The notes beneath the pieces were generated by a model. The model was not told the origin of the DNA. It searched no databases and saw only the letters and a program-made list of their open reading frames with translations. From positions 310,001 through 374,000 of the forward strand of contig NZ_RBCJ01000001.1 in assembly GCF_003626755.1 (NCBI RefSeq): DNA of 64,000 nt, written 5' to 3'. Source of the stretch: Ulvibacterium marinum (lineage in GTDB: Bacteria; Bacteroidota; Bacteroidia; Flavobacteriales; Flavobacteriaceae). The translations under genes were made by a program, and so were the position numbers. Shown piece after piece: positions 25,040 through 32,409 of the stretch. Within the stretch, counting starts at the first letter, position 1; every line of letters begins with the position of its first letter.

Positions 25040-25918
25040 ATGGAAAATCCCTTTTTGAAAGAGTACCATAGTGACCGTACAGACCAACAGTTGGTATCCG
25101 CTGCCAGCAATGGAGACAAACTAGCGTTGGAAGAACTGATACTAAAGCACCAGCCCTACATCTACAACATCGCCTGGAAGTTTGTCCGCAACCCTAACGA
25201 TGCCAAGGACCTGACACAGGAGGCCACGATAAGGATATTGACCAATCTTTCGTCCTTTGAGAGCCGTAGCACCTTCCGTACCTGGGCGTACCGTATCGTG
25301 ATGAACCATTTTTTGATGGCCAAGCGCAAGCCGATGGAAGATACCTTTGACAACTTCGATACCATGGCCCAGGGACTCGAGATGACCCCGGACAATCCCC
25401 TGACCCCTATGGAGCAAAAGGAGAAAGAGGTCTATATCCGCGAGATGAACTACAGCTGCATGAGCGGTATGCTGCTCTGCCTGACCAGGGAACAGCGGTT
25501 GGTGTTCATCCTCGGGGAGATGTTCAATGCCGATCATACCATTGGCAGTGAAATCCTGGAAATCTCCAGGGACAATTTCCGACAGCGCCTGAGCAGGGCC
25601 CGGAAGGACATCTACAACTTCATGAACAATAAGTGCGGTCTGGTGAACAAGGCCAATCCCTGTAGGTGCCACAAAAAGGTCACCTTTGCCATGGACAACA
25701 AGATCATTGACAGCAAAAACCTGCTGTTCAATCGTAGCGAGTACCGCAAGTTCAAGGAAGCCATCCGGTACGATGCGAATGAGATGATGGATATCGTCGA
25801 CAAAAAATACGCCGAGCTCTACCATAACTTGCCATACAGGGACGATTTTGACAAACGTACCTTTCTGGAGGACATCGTGAACGACGACCATATCAAGGAC
25901 CTAATGAAGCTCAATTGA
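25040..25918 (+). CDS. ECF-like RNA polymerase sigma factor with Cys-rich C-terminal extension (element copy)
   Basis: 292 residues from ATG 25040; the ATG at 25016 overlaps the -10 box of promoter B3. Region 2 (about 25-95) has ALEELILKHQPYIYNIAWKF and DAKDLTQEATIRIL. Region 4 (about 140-200) has CLTREQRLVFILGEMF and RARKDIYNFM. The extension starts KCGLVNKANPCRCHKK and ends with IVDKKYAELYHNLPYRDDF. It is the paralog of 10508-11380, with the same domain order and Cys block. No anti-sigma is adjacent; the extension may be the regulatory part. The TTG start of the next gene overlaps its stop codon. Central regulator of the element's cargo (inference from the four matching promoters). Confidence 0.9.
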   Translation: MENPFLKEYHSDRTDQQLVSAASNGDKLALEELILKHQPYIYNIAWKFVRNPNDAKDLTQEATIRILTNLSSFESRSTFRTWAYRIVMNHFLMAKRKPMEDTFDNFDTMAQGLEMTPDNPLTPMEQKEKEVYIREMNYSCMSGMLLCLTREQRLVFILGEMFNADHTIGSEILEISRDNFRQRLSRARKDIYNFMNNKCGLVNKANPCRCHKKVTFAMDNKIIDSKNLLFNRSEYRKFKEAIRYDANEMMDIVDKKYAELYHNLPYRDDFDKRTFLEDIVNDDHIKDLMKLN

Positions 25919-26439
25919 AAGCGATCATCCAAAAAATCCCTGTCCTCTCAGTTCTACTTTTTAATTCTTGCCTGTCCATGAATGCACAACAGACCACATT
26001 CAAAACGGAATTCCTGAAACGATGGAAGGCCAACCTCGAATTCACTCTTGAAGTGGCCAGAAAAATGCCGGAGGAACAATATGCTTTTAGGCCAACAGGT
26101 GGGGTCCGTTCCTTCGGGGAACAGCTCGTGCACATTGGGGAAGGAATGGCGTATATCGGAAATTCGGCGTTGGCCTTCGAAACCGTCCTGCCACCTTCCG
26201 ACCCAAAAGACAAGGATGCCGTTATTGCATACCTTAAAAAACAGTTCGGCGCATTGGAGGGTGCGGTAAAGGAAATGGATGCACTTTTTTTCGAGGAGGC
26301 GGTCTCCTTTTGGGCCGGGCGGATGTCCCGTAGGAACATTTTGGACATCGTGTTCGACCATTGTACCCACCACAGGGCACAGGCCATTGTACATCTCAGG
26401 ATGAAAGGGTTAAAGTCGCCCGAATACCGGTCCTGGTAA
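25915..26439 (+). CDS. exported DinB-family protein
   Basis: 174 residues starting at TTG 25915, which overlaps the sigma stop (TTGA), so translation is probably coupled. The signal-like N-terminus ends near SMNAQ. The four-helix DinB fold is visible: RWKANLEFTLEVARKMPEEQYAFRP, SFGEQLVHIGEG with the first metal His, and a FDHCTHHRAQAIVHLRM helix with the others, close to the family's three-His pattern. DinB-like enzymes are thiol or mycothiol/bacillithiol transferases and hydrolases. Export is unusual for the family. It has no counterpart in the cassette module. Confidence 0.8.
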   Translation: MKAIIQKIPVLSVLLFNSCLSMNAQQTTFKTEFLKRWKANLEFTLEVARKMPEEQYAFRPTGGVRSFGEQLVHIGEGMAYIGNSALAFETVLPPSDPKDKDAVIAYLKKQFGALEGAVKEMDALFFEEAVSFWAGRMSRRNILDIVFDHCTHHRAQAIVHLRMKGLKSPEYRSW

Positions 26440-26467
26440 TGCGGGATTTCCAATTCCCATAACAAAC

Positions 26468-26493
26468 ACCTGGACCCAGATCCAGGTTTTTTT
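26468..26493 (+). terminator. terminator after DinB gene
   Basis: ACCTGGA and TCCAGGT with a six-base loop followed by six Ts. It separates the sigma-DinB transcript from promoter B4 ten bases later. Confidence 0.85.
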
Positions 26494-26503
26494 GTGCAAA
26501 GTT

Positions 26504-26529
26504 GTCACACAAAGATAATCCCTGAATCC
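26504..26529 (+). promoter_or_regulatory. ECF promoter B4: TGTCACAC-N13-GAATCC
   Basis: GTCACAC at 26504-26510, 13 bp, GAATCC at 26524-26529, followed like B1-B3 by AA. It lies 64 bp before the SRPBCC start at 26594. Confidence 0.78.
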
Positions 26530-26593
26530 AAAGGGAAATACCAAGTGTAAAACGCTTATTGCCCCACTTGGACAAAACATAAATTTTAGACCA

Positions 26594-27097
26594 ATGAAAA
26601 TAAACAAGACACTAAGGGTGAATGCGCCCGCCGCAAGGGTATGGGAGATACTCTACACCAATTACGGCGATGCCTGCGATTGGGCCAGTACCGTGAACGA
26701 ATCCAAGGAACGCATGGTTGCCGGAAGCGAGTATGTGGGAAGAACTTGCTCCACCGTGTTCGGCGATGTAAGTGAAATCATCGACAGGGTGGACGAGGAC
26801 AGCATGGAACTACAGTACCATCTGGACGATACGCCCTTTATCATGAAGGCGGCCACCGCGAAATGGAAGGTGGAACCATTGAGCACCAATACTTCCTCCG
26901 TCACTATTGACCTTGACCTGACCCTGGCCACTGTGCCAGGACTGCTTATGGGATGGATGATAAAACCAAAGATGCGCAAGGACATCTTCCGGACCATGGA
27001 AGATCTCAAATACTATATCGAGACGGGAAAACAGTCCGAGGCAAAAGTAAAGTCCGATGCAAAGTACTTCAGGAAAAAAGGCAAAGAGGCCGCATGA
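26594..27097 (+). CDS. cytoplasmic SRPBCC-fold protein (element copy)
   Basis: 167 residues, the same length as its paralog at 11499. Opening strand MKINKTLRVNAPAARVWEIL, then CDWASTVNESKER, YVGRTCSTVFGDVSEII, and a C-terminal helix with RKDIFRTMEDLKYYIETG and a lysine-rich tail ending KEAA. No signal peptide. Helix-grip fold with a central hydrophobic cavity; ligand unknown. First gene of a likely operon with 27319 and 28002 (no terminator between them), driven from B4. Confidence 0.82.
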   Translation: MKINKTLRVNAPAARVWEILYTNYGDACDWASTVNESKERMVAGSEYVGRTCSTVFGDVSEIIDRVDEDSMELQYHLDDTPFIMKAATAKWKVEPLSTNTSSVTIDLDLTLATVPGLLMGWMIKPKMRKDIFRTMEDLKYYIETGKQSEAKVKSDAKYFRKKGKEAA

Positions 27098-27318
27098 CCC
27101 TTCGCAATGGGACATTTCGAGAAGAGTATACGGCAAAGGATCGGGATCCATGCCCATTTTAACCGGCCTAGGTTCAGGGTAACGGTAGAACACGGGGCGC
27201 AAGGAAAAGGACAGTAGGGAAGAGCTATCCCACATTGGAACGAAGGATAATTAAAACGTGAGTTAAAGTCGGGGCCGATATTGCCGAAGTCTACAATAAA
27301 TAAATAGAAATAATAATC

Positions 27319-27960
27319 ATGAAAAAAGATAAAATGACAAAAACAATTAAACTCAGAATACTAATGTCGGTGGTCATATTCACTATTAGCGGAACCTTCG
27401 GCCATGCCCAGAGCATGGAGAAGAATTATAAGACCGTGCACGTGGAAATGAAGATCAACGCTCCTGCCGAACGGGTATGGGAGGCCATGGTACTCGACTA
27501 TGGGGAAATATCCAATTTCTCCCCCTATATCCATACCTCCGAATATACCAACGGTTCCCTAAAGGGCGAGGTCGGTGCGGAGCGCAAATGCAATTTCAAT
27601 GAAAAAGGCAGCCAATGGTCGCACGAGCGGATTGGCGATATAGACAGCAAGAACATGGTAATGCGCAACGTGGTCATCGACGGTGCCAAATTACCTTTGA
27701 ACTTTGACAATTCACAGGCGTTTTACCGGGTCAAGGATAATGGTGACGGTACCGCCACGGCATCCTACGAGTTCCAGTTCCGAACCAAGCCAGCGTTCTT
27801 GGGGGTAATCGCCAAAGGGGGTTTCAAAAAGCAGATGTCAGGCACCCTAGTGGGACTAAAACACTATGTGGAGACCGGGGAACGGGTCACGGCCGGTAAC
27901 GAAGTGTACAAAAGGATTAAAAAAGACTATCCCAAGGCGACCCAGATAAAAACAAAATAA
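27319..27960 (+). CDS. exported SRPBCC-fold protein
   Basis: 213 residues with a signal peptide (about 1-31, ending GTFGHAQ). The helix-grip domain starts HVEMKINAPAERVWEAMVLDYG and continues with GEVGAERKCNFNEKGSQWSHERI and a C-terminal helix with GTLVGLKHYVETG. It is a relative of 26594 (VWE, RKC, YVETG) with an added export signal. The 221-bp gap before it holds no ECF motif and no clear terminator, so read-through from B4 is likely. Confidence 0.8.
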   Translation: MKKDKMTKTIKLRILMSVVIFTISGTFGHAQSMEKNYKTVHVEMKINAPAERVWEAMVLDYGEISNFSPYIHTSEYTNGSLKGEVGAERKCNFNEKGSQWSHERIGDIDSKNMVMRNVVIDGAKLPLNFDNSQAFYRVKDNGDGTATASYEFQFRTKPAFLGVIAKGGFKKQMSGTLVGLKHYVETGERVTAGNEVYKRIKKDYPKATQIKTK

Positions 27961-28001
27961 TCGGACAAAAAATAAAGTTCAATATTTAAATCAATAGAGA
28001 G

Positions 28002-28355
28002 ATGACAAACAAAGAAGTGGCCGACAGGTTGGTCACACTGCTGAGGGAAGGAAGATTCAACGAGGTGTACGACGAACTTTTTCACGTGGATGCGGAGCAT
28101 ATCGAACCCCAATCTGAACATTTTGCCCAAGTCAAAGGGGTGGCTGCCATCAAGGCCAAGGATGCTGTCATGCAGGAGAACATTTCGGGCGTCGAAGGAT
28201 TGGAAGTTGGCGATGCCATCGTTTCCAAAGGTCATATTGCCCTGCCCTATAGGATGACTGTTACCTTAAAGGATGGGAACAAGTGGCCATTGGACGAAAT
28301 CATTGTATATAAGGTCAATGACGGGAAGATTGTCTCGGAGCAGTTTTTTTATTAG
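28002..28355 (+). CDS. SnoaL/NTF2-like protein
   Basis: 117 residues, no signal peptide: opening helix MTNKEVADRLVTLLREGRFNEVYDELF, HIEPQSEHFAQVKGVAAIKAK, and a terminal strand pair with EIIVYKVNDGKIVSEQFFY, which is the SnoaL-like signature end. SnoaL-like domains are fused to the C-terminus of some sigma factors (ECF41), where they control activity. Here the domain is a separate protein on an element with a sigma factor, so a regulatory partner role is conceivable but unproven. It ends at a terminator. Confidence 0.8.
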   Translation: MTNKEVADRLVTLLREGRFNEVYDELFHVDAEHIEPQSEHFAQVKGVAAIKAKDAVMQENISGVEGLEVGDAIVSKGHIALPYRMTVTLKDGNKWPLDEIIVYKVNDGKIVSEQFFY

Positions 28356-28376
28356 ATGACAGATTATTGGTTGACA

Positions 28377-28414
28377 GAAAAAGCCCTTGCCCTATAACAG
28401 GTTGGGGCTTTTTC
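28377..28414 (+). terminator. terminator after SnoaL-like gene
   Basis: AAAAAGCCC and GGGCTTTTT around an 18-base loop, 22 bp after the stop at 28355. Moderate strength. Confidence 0.65.
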
Positions 28415-28426
28415 AAATATAGGACC

Positions 28427-28801
28427 ATGGACACCTTGACCCTTGTGGAAATTATAGACAGGCCCGAACCGGTTGTCATCCAATCCTTGATGGAAGGCCT
28501 AGGGATACTGATGAAAGACGGATTGATACTATCCTTTAGTGTGGATTGCAAGACATCTATTTATAGCTTCAGGCTCAACGGTCGACGTCTATGCGGGGCC
28601 ATATCCGATTCCACAGTGATGATCTGCACCAAACGGCTACACGACGGCAAAAGCGAGCTAAAGGCTATATGGGGCTATGAAATGAACTATACGGGCCCAC
28701 TGAAGCGGTTTTTTACGAAAATGCTCGTAAAGCATATGTTAAGAAAATGGGCCTCAGAAGTTCTTGCCGAGTTCAAATACAGGGTCGAAAAATGGACGTA
28801 A
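28427..28801 (+). CDS. SRPBCC-like protein, divergent
   Basis: 124 residues from ATG 28427 (MDTLTLVEIIDRPEPVV). An upstream TTG at 28367 lies before the terminator and is unlikely. The sequence has IIDRPEPVVIQSLMEG at the front, a CGAISDSTVMI strand, GYEMNYTGPLKRFFTKMLVK and a long final helix to EFKYRVEKW, matching the size and end of polyketide-cyclase-like SRPBCC proteins. Last gene of the element cargo; own promoter not identified. Confidence 0.55.
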   Translation: MDTLTLVEIIDRPEPVVIQSLMEGLGILMKDGLILSFSVDCKTSIYSFRLNGRRLCGAISDSTVMICTKRLHDGKSELKAIWGYEMNYTGPLKRFFTKMLVKHMLRKWASEVLAEFKYRVEKWT

Positions 28802-29239
28802 AATTAGATAATGATGATGTCTAAACATTTTTAAGATATTGCTTAAGTTTAATATTATGATAAGTGTCAAATCGACCTCCTTAAATCATAAGTGCTATAT
28901 GGGGAGGATATGCTTTTGGTTCTTTTAAGAGCCGTTTTATGAAATTATTTAATTAAGGCTTGTAGATTTTTCTTTTGGTGTCCCATTGTTGTTTTTTTTA
29001 ATAGTTCCTTTAATTCACCTTTTACGGGATAAAAAGACACCCATATTCTGTTTCTTATCGTATTTTAATTTCAATTAGTGTTTAACGGGGTTAAATTATA
29101 TTTCCACTAATTTCATTTTTTCTAATTTTTACGAATCAATTAAGTTTGGCGTGTTTTGGCTAAATATGATTGATGTGTAAAGCACTTTGTGTTTACATTT
29201 TTTGTCCTGCTAGCCGGACGAAGATTGTAAAGCAAGAGG

Positions 29240-29262
29240 GTAACACGCTAAAGCGATGTTAC
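29240..29262. repeat. inverted repeat GTAACA-CGCT-AA-AGCG-A-TGTTAC
   Basis: A 23-bp near-perfect palindrome in the gene-free right end. Its left half resembles the ECF -35 box GTAACAC, but no GNATC follows at 13 bp, so it is not counted as a promoter. Confidence 0.6.
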
Positions 29263-29321
29263 GATTTCTAGTTTATTGATTTTCAGATAGTTGATGGAAT
29301 TCAAAATTTCGTGAAAAATGG

Positions 29322-29380
29322 TTTTTGCGCCAAAAACCTTGGGAACCCCAGTAAACACTGAAAGTTTTTGGCGCAAAAAA
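29322..29380. repeat. long inverted repeat around GCGCC/GGCGC
   Basis: TTTTTGCGCCAAAAACCTT (29322-29340) and AAGTTTTTGGCGCAAAAAA (29362-29380) are nearly exact reverse complements. Each arm is itself close to palindromic, so alternative foldings are possible. Candidate protein-binding or oriT-like structure of the element. Confidence 0.65.
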
Positions 29381-29684
29381 TATTATTCGCTACCAAATGT
29401 TGCGATTTGAGCTAGCATTTTTCATGGATTTTACTTGAAGCTTATTATTGTTATTTAAAGAAGGTAGCTTAAGTTGATTTTGGAAAGGAAAAATAAATGT
29501 AATGGCATAGCAAGTGCGCCCTATATCGATTTTACTTCACGCTTTTCTATCGGAACACTATAAAATCGAAACAGGATCCATGCGCAAAGTTTAGGGGTAA
29601 GGATTTGGGATGAATCACAAATAATCCTGGAAAATTTTGGATTGAAATGTTAAAGTTTGACTAGAAATAAAATTTTTCTCAATC

Positions 29685-29695
29685 TGCGTGCAAAT
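29685..29695 (+). repeat. third TGCGTGCAAAT copy at the right end
   Basis: Identical to and in the same orientation as the tandem pair at 21099-21120; 46 bp inside the right 44-bp repeat. Confidence 0.6.
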
Positions 29696-29696
29696 A

Positions 29697-29733
29697 AAAA
29701 AGGCTCCAGAGTTGAAAATACTCTGAAGCCTTA
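29697..29733 (-). terminator. terminator of tRNA-Asn
   Basis: Minus strand AAGGCTTCAGAGT and ACTCTGGAGCCTT with one mismatch, followed by six Ts. The element thus brings its own terminator for the reconstituted tRNA gene. Confidence 0.8.
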
Positions 29734-29742
29734 CTATGTCTG

Positions 29743-29816
29743 CTCCCCCTCTTGGGCTCGAACCAAGGACCCTCTGATTAACAGTCAGATGCTCTAACCA
29801 ACTGAGCTAAGGAGGA
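29743..29816 (-). tRNA. tRNA-Asn (anticodon GTT)
   Basis: A 74-nt cloverleaf: acceptor TCCTCCT pairing with AGGGGGA, D-arm AGCTCAGTTGGTTAGAGC, anticodon arm CTGACTGTTAATCAG, T-arm with GGTTCGAGCC, discriminator G. CCA is not encoded. Its 3' 42 nt lie within the 44-bp direct repeat, so it serves as the attachment site of the adjacent element. Confidence 0.96.
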
Positions 29817-30056
29817 AGGTGTTCTTTATTTATTTTAATATCAAAGTGCCCTTATATAGTTGAATATACCTAGGGCCCGCCCGCCGTAGCTATATTTTTT
29901 AGCGTAGGCGGGTGCAAATATAATCGTTTTTTTTATTGCCCCCAACAAAAAACGGCTTCGCTGTGAAAATGATCCATTAATTTTTGTAGGCCTTCTCATA
30001 TAGGCATACAGAACGTTTTGTTAGGAAAAATGGTGGGGCTCTTAATCTTCAGTAGG

Positions 30057-31373
30057 TTAGATAAATCTCTTGATAATATTCCAAATATCATTGCCGAAAA
30101 CGACTATCATCAACCCCATAAGAATAACAAAGCCAATTATTTGGCCTCTTTCCAGCACTTTCTCACTAGGTTTCCTTCCTGAAATCATCTCATATAGTAA
30201 GAACATCACATGTCCACCATCCAAAGCAGGTATGGGCAATAGATTCAAAAATGCTAACCATACTGAAAACATTGCCATAAAGCTCCAAAAGAATGTCCAA
30301 TCCCAGGTTGGAGACATCATTTCCACAATTCCTATTGGCCCCTTTACTTGTTTATAGGCCCCGGTCTTAGTGTTAAATATTACTTTGAATTGACGAATTT
30401 GATCCGTTAAAACCTCAATTGTTTGAGTAAGTCCGGCCGGAATGGCCGAGAAAAAATTGAAGGTATCGGTGACCCTCAAGTCTTCAAAATCCAACTGGAC
30501 CCCGATAACACCTTGCTCAGGCACTCGAAGAAACAATTCCTTGGTCTGCCCATTACGCAACACTTGGATGGACAAATCTTCTCCGGCAGAATTACCTATT
30601 GCAGCTCTAAACTGGTCCCAAAATTCGATATTAGCCCCGTTCACTCCAACAATTTGATCTCCACTGGCAATTCCTGCCTTTTCGGCAACTGATTCCTTAG
30701 TAACCTTTTCTATTATGGGTTTGGACCGATAGCTCATAAAATTTCTTCCCTGTGTTCTAAAAACATCTGCTTTCCCCTCATCCGAAAGAGGTATCAAGAT
30801 CTCTTCTCCATCTCTTATTACAGTAATCTCATCTCCTAATATAATCTGTAATACCGCTTTGTTGAACTTTTTGGTTTTTTTCCCATCCACCGCCAAAATC
30901 CTGTCTCCGGTACGCAATCCTAATTTCTCCCCTACAGAATCAACTTGAATACCATATTTTAAACTATCTGCTGGAATATAAGTGTCTCCATTACTAAGCA
31001 AGAGCAAAGTATAGATAATCCATGCCAAGAAGAAGTTCACAGTTACCCCTCCGAGCATAATGATCAAGCGCTGCCAAGCTGGCTTACTTCTAAACTCCCA
31101 GGGTTTCGGTTCTTCCTTCATTTGCTCCGTATCCATACTCTCATCGATCATACCCGCAATCTTTACATAGCCCCCTAAAGGCAGCCACCCGATGCCATAA
31201 ACGGTTTCTCCGATCTTTTTCTTGAAAAGCGAAAACTTGACATCAAAAAACAAGTAGAATTTTTCCACCTTGGTTTTGAAATATTTGGCTGGAATAAAAT
31301 GCCCTAACTCATGCAGAATTACTAGGACGGAGATGATAAGTATAAATTGTATGATTTGAATAGCCAATGTCAT
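30057..31373 (-). CDS. rseP: RIP (site-2) zinc metalloprotease RseP
   Basis: 438 residues from ATG 31373; 38 further N-terminal codons in the open frame do not resemble the family. Membrane-embedded zinc protease: HELGH in the first helix (about 21-25), PDZ segments in the middle (GDRILAVDGKKTKKF and GDQIVGVNGANIEFWD), and NLLPIPALDGGH near residue 385 carrying the third metal ligand. It cleaves membrane-bound anti-sigma factors and signal-peptide remnants. No sigma/anti-sigma pair adjoins it. Typical length for the family. Confidence 0.96.
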   Translation of the reverse strand: MTLAIQIIQFILIISVLVILHELGHFIPAKYFKTKVEKFYLFFDVKFSLFKKKIGETVYGIGWLPLGGYVKIAGMIDESMDTEQMKEEPKPWEFRSKPAWQRLIIMLGGVTVNFFLAWIIYTLLLLSNGDTYIPADSLKYGIQVDSVGEKLGLRTGDRILAVDGKKTKKFNKAVLQIILGDEITVIRDGEEILIPLSDEGKADVFRTQGRNFMSYRSKPIIEKVTKESVAEKAGIASGDQIVGVNGANIEFWDQFRAAIGNSAGEDLSIQVLRNGQTKELFLRVPEQGVIGVQLDFEDLRVTDTFNFFSAIPAGLTQTIEVLTDQIRQFKVIFNTKTGAYKQVKGPIGIVEMMSPTWDWTFFWSFMAMFSVWLAFLNLLPIPALDGGHVMFLLYEMISGRKPSEKVLERGQIIGFVILMGLMIVVFGNDIWNIIKRFI

Positions 31374-31492
31374 AGACCGAATATTACATTTAAAAACGCA
31401 CAAAAGTAAGCTTTTGCAATGTCTTAAAAAAAGAAAGCTGAAAAGGCCCTCCCCATTTAAGAAAGTTTTGGCAAGATGTTGGGCCATATTCC

Positions 31493-31523
31493 TTGAAAGC
31501 TCTCAAGCCGTGCCTTATCTTTG
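31493..31523 (+). promoter_or_regulatory. Bacteroidota-type promoter TTG-N20-TATCTTTG
   Basis: TTG at 31493-31495 and TATCTTTG at 31516-31523 match the -33/-7 consensus with allowed spacing; the SCO gene starts 12 bp further on, giving a very short leader. Confidence 0.5.
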
Positions 31524-31535
31524 TAAGAAAATCGG

Positions 31536-32210
31536 ATGGGCAATTTTTTTGGCAAGTTCAAACTTTTTGGAATAGTCCTTCTTCTGCTTTCCGCGGTCAT
31601 AGTTTATCTTTTTTATGATGCTTTAGAGCCTGCTAAAACGCTATCCATTTACCAACCCTCCATGGTGAATCCGGAATTGGTGGACAGTACGGTACATCAC
31701 GTTAGGAAATACCATACCATTGCCGATTTTTCGCTGACCAACCAAAACGGAAAGACCGTTACCCAAGCGGATTATAGAGATAAAATTTATGTGGCCGATT
31801 TCTTCTTTACCACCTGCCCCACCATCTGCCCTATAATGACCAAAAACATGGCCGCGATCCAAGAGGAAATCAAGGATGATGACGAAATTTTGCTTCTGTC
31901 CCATTCGGTGACCCCCAAGATTGATTCAGTTGCCCAGCTCAAAAAATACGCTCTGGAAAAAGGGGTGATGGATAAAAAATGGAACTTGGTCACAGGGGAT
32001 AAAGAGCAAATCTATGAGCTGGCGCGGAAATCATATCTGGCGGTGAAGACCGATGGCGATGGAGGGCCTTTTGATATGATCCATACCGAAAATTTTATTC
32101 TGGTGGATAAAGAAAGGCGAATCCGGGGTTTTTATGATGGTACTGATTCCGAGGAAATGGATAAGTTACTGAGCGACTTGAAGGTCTTAAAAGATTCTTA
32201 TCAGGAGTAA
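31536..32210 (+). CDS. SCO1/SenC-family copper chaperone
   Basis: 224 residues, N-terminal membrane anchor (about 8-28) and a periplasmic thioredoxin-like domain. The copper/redox motif FTTCPTICPIM (CxxxC, about 90) and the conserved His in MIHTENF (about 190) are present. SCO proteins deliver copper to the CuA centre of cytochrome c oxidase or act as thiol reductases. Divergent from rseP with a 162-bp shared upstream region. Confidence 0.93.
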   Translation: MGNFFGKFKLFGIVLLLLSAVIVYLFYDALEPAKTLSIYQPSMVNPELVDSTVHHVRKYHTIADFSLTNQNGKTVTQADYRDKIYVADFFFTTCPTICPIMTKNMAAIQEEIKDDDEILLLSHSVTPKIDSVAQLKKYALEKGVMDKKWNLVTGDKEQIYELARKSYLAVKTDGDGGPFDMIHTENFILVDKERRIRGFYDGTDSEEMDKLLSDLKVLKDSYQE

Positions 32211-32374
32211 AAAAGAGATCTTGCTACCTTTCTGGAAAAGAGCACCTAGAATTTTTTTGAATTACAAATAAAAGACAGGCATTTTCGGCTAGCCGTTACG
32301 GCGACTATATATGAACTATGCCAAAATTGGTGCTTTTTTAGGGTTGGGGTGTAGCAAACCGAGAATTTTACGTT

Positions 32375-32382
32375 ACTTTTGC
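32375..32382 (+). promoter_or_regulatory. -7 element TACTTTTG upstream of feoA
   Basis: Fits TANNTTTG, 28 bp before the feoA start. No Fur-box palindrome was recognised in the 199-bp gap. Confidence 0.4.
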
Positions 32383-32409
32383 CCTTAATTAAAATGAATC
32401 TAAATAAGG

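Larger units (their letters stand above)
28802..29684. other. gene-poor right end of the element with inverted repeats
   Basis: AT-rich, no convincing gene. A minus-strand frame at about 29066-28945 reads RIWVSFYPVKGELKELLKK to a stop without a start and may be a leftover. Two strong inverted repeats are annotated separately at 29240 and 29322. Such gene-free palindromic ends often hold excision, transfer or replication sites, but nothing identifies which. Confidence 0.45.
20949..29784. mobile_element. 8.8 kb integrative element in tRNA-Asn(GTT)
   Basis: A 44-bp direct repeat (20949-20992 and 29741-29784) consists of the 3' part of tRNA-Asn, down to the anticodon loop. The copy at 29741 belongs to the intact tRNA and the copy at 20949 is only a fragment. 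A tyrosine recombinase gene lies just inside the left end. An 11-mer, TGCGTGCAAAT, occurs twice in tandem near the left end and once near the right end. Cargo: esterase, SRPBCC proteins, DUF1330-like, ECF-like sigma factor, DinB and SnoaL-like proteins. No conjugation genes are seen, so transfer would need help. GC looks higher in the cargo than in the neighbouring cassette array. Confidence 0.88.

Noticed and set aside
25142-25891. 249-codon minus-strand frame over the sigma gene
   Set aside because: Antisense shadow of a well-defined sigma factor; composition is low in complexity and unlike any family.
29240-29262. GTAACAC in the element's right end as a further ECF promoter
   Set aside because: No GNATC 13 bp downstream and no gene follows; it is half of a palindrome.
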